A stretch of 5,833 nucleotides of DNA from the NCBI GenBank assembly GCA_027002665.1, contig JALWZK010000176.1, forward strand, positions 1 through 5,833. Reading direction: 5' to 3'. The stretch's first letter is position 1. Each line of letters opens with the position of its first letter. The position numbers and the translations under genes are program-made. Origin of the DNA: Campylobacteraceae bacterium (lineage in GTDB: Bacteria > Campylobacterota > Campylobacteria > Campylobacterales > Sulfurovaceae). The notes beneath the pieces are model-generated. The model was not told the origin of the DNA, did not search any database, and was given only the letters and a program-made list of their open reading frames with translations. Positions 5,796 through 5,833 of this stretch are shown here, piece by piece.

Positions 5796-5833
5796 TTTTA
5801 TCCTTATAAAAATTTAATATATTATAATAACTC
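5796..5833 (-). promoter_or_regulatory. tolB: tolB leader with ribosome binding site and possible -10 box
   Basis: On the minus strand AAGGAT lies six bases before the tolB ATG and serves as SD. A TATAAT sequence occurs at 5821-5826, about 25 nt upstream of the ATG. It could be a -10 element, but the -35 region would be off the window and the DNA is so AT-rich that chance is a real alternative. Whether tolB has its own promoter or is cotranscribed with an upstream tol gene cannot be decided here. Confidence 0.3.

Overview
The window looks like a low-GC chromosomal segment of a Campylobacterota (former Epsilonproteobacteria) member, most plausibly a free-living sulfur-associated relative of Sulfurovum or Sulfurimonas. 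The evidence is the gene order tolB-pal-cpoB(TPR)-slyD, which is the order in Campylobacter and Helicobacter, the campylobacterial form of Pal (GNCDATGT motif with a cysteine-rich C-terminus), the AT-rich sequence, and two exported rhodanese proteins. The genus is an inference. All seven genes lie on the minus strand, so transcription runs from high to low coordinates, with short gaps and good ribosome binding sites.

Right block (5795 to 2552): the envelope operon tolB, pal, cpoB and slyD. TolB is the periplasmic beta-propeller, Pal the outer-membrane peptidoglycan-binding lipoprotein, CpoB the coiled-coil/TPR periplasmic partner of the Tol system, and SlyD an FKBP-type prolyl isomerase with a His/Cys metal-binding tail. 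The upstream Tol genes (tolQ, tolR, tolA) would lie beyond the right edge. The best-supported slyD start is at 3058, not the longer possible start at 3091.

Middle (2410-2551): a 142-bp gap with a weak hairpin just after slyD and overlapping AT-rich palindromes. It probably separates two transcription units, though no strong promoter is evident.

Left block (2409 to 167): a tight three-gene cassette of a periplasmic rhodanese-like protein, a single-pass membrane protein with a C-terminal LysM domain, and a second rhodanese-like paralog, with gaps of 21 and 14 nt. The rhodaneses share a distinctive N-terminal module (RIQDT...YTKTSRPxPPFxIQ) before the rhodanese fold, but differ in the cysteines of that module and in the active-site loop. 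This cassette is the least explained part of the window and the best candidate for a little-described envelope system. It could couple persulfide or thiol chemistry to a peptidoglycan-anchored membrane protein, but that role is speculation.

Left edge (1-166): no gene. It holds a perfect 10-bp inverted repeat whose loop is a 19-nt homopurine/homopyrimidine mirror repeat, placed just after the last stop codon.
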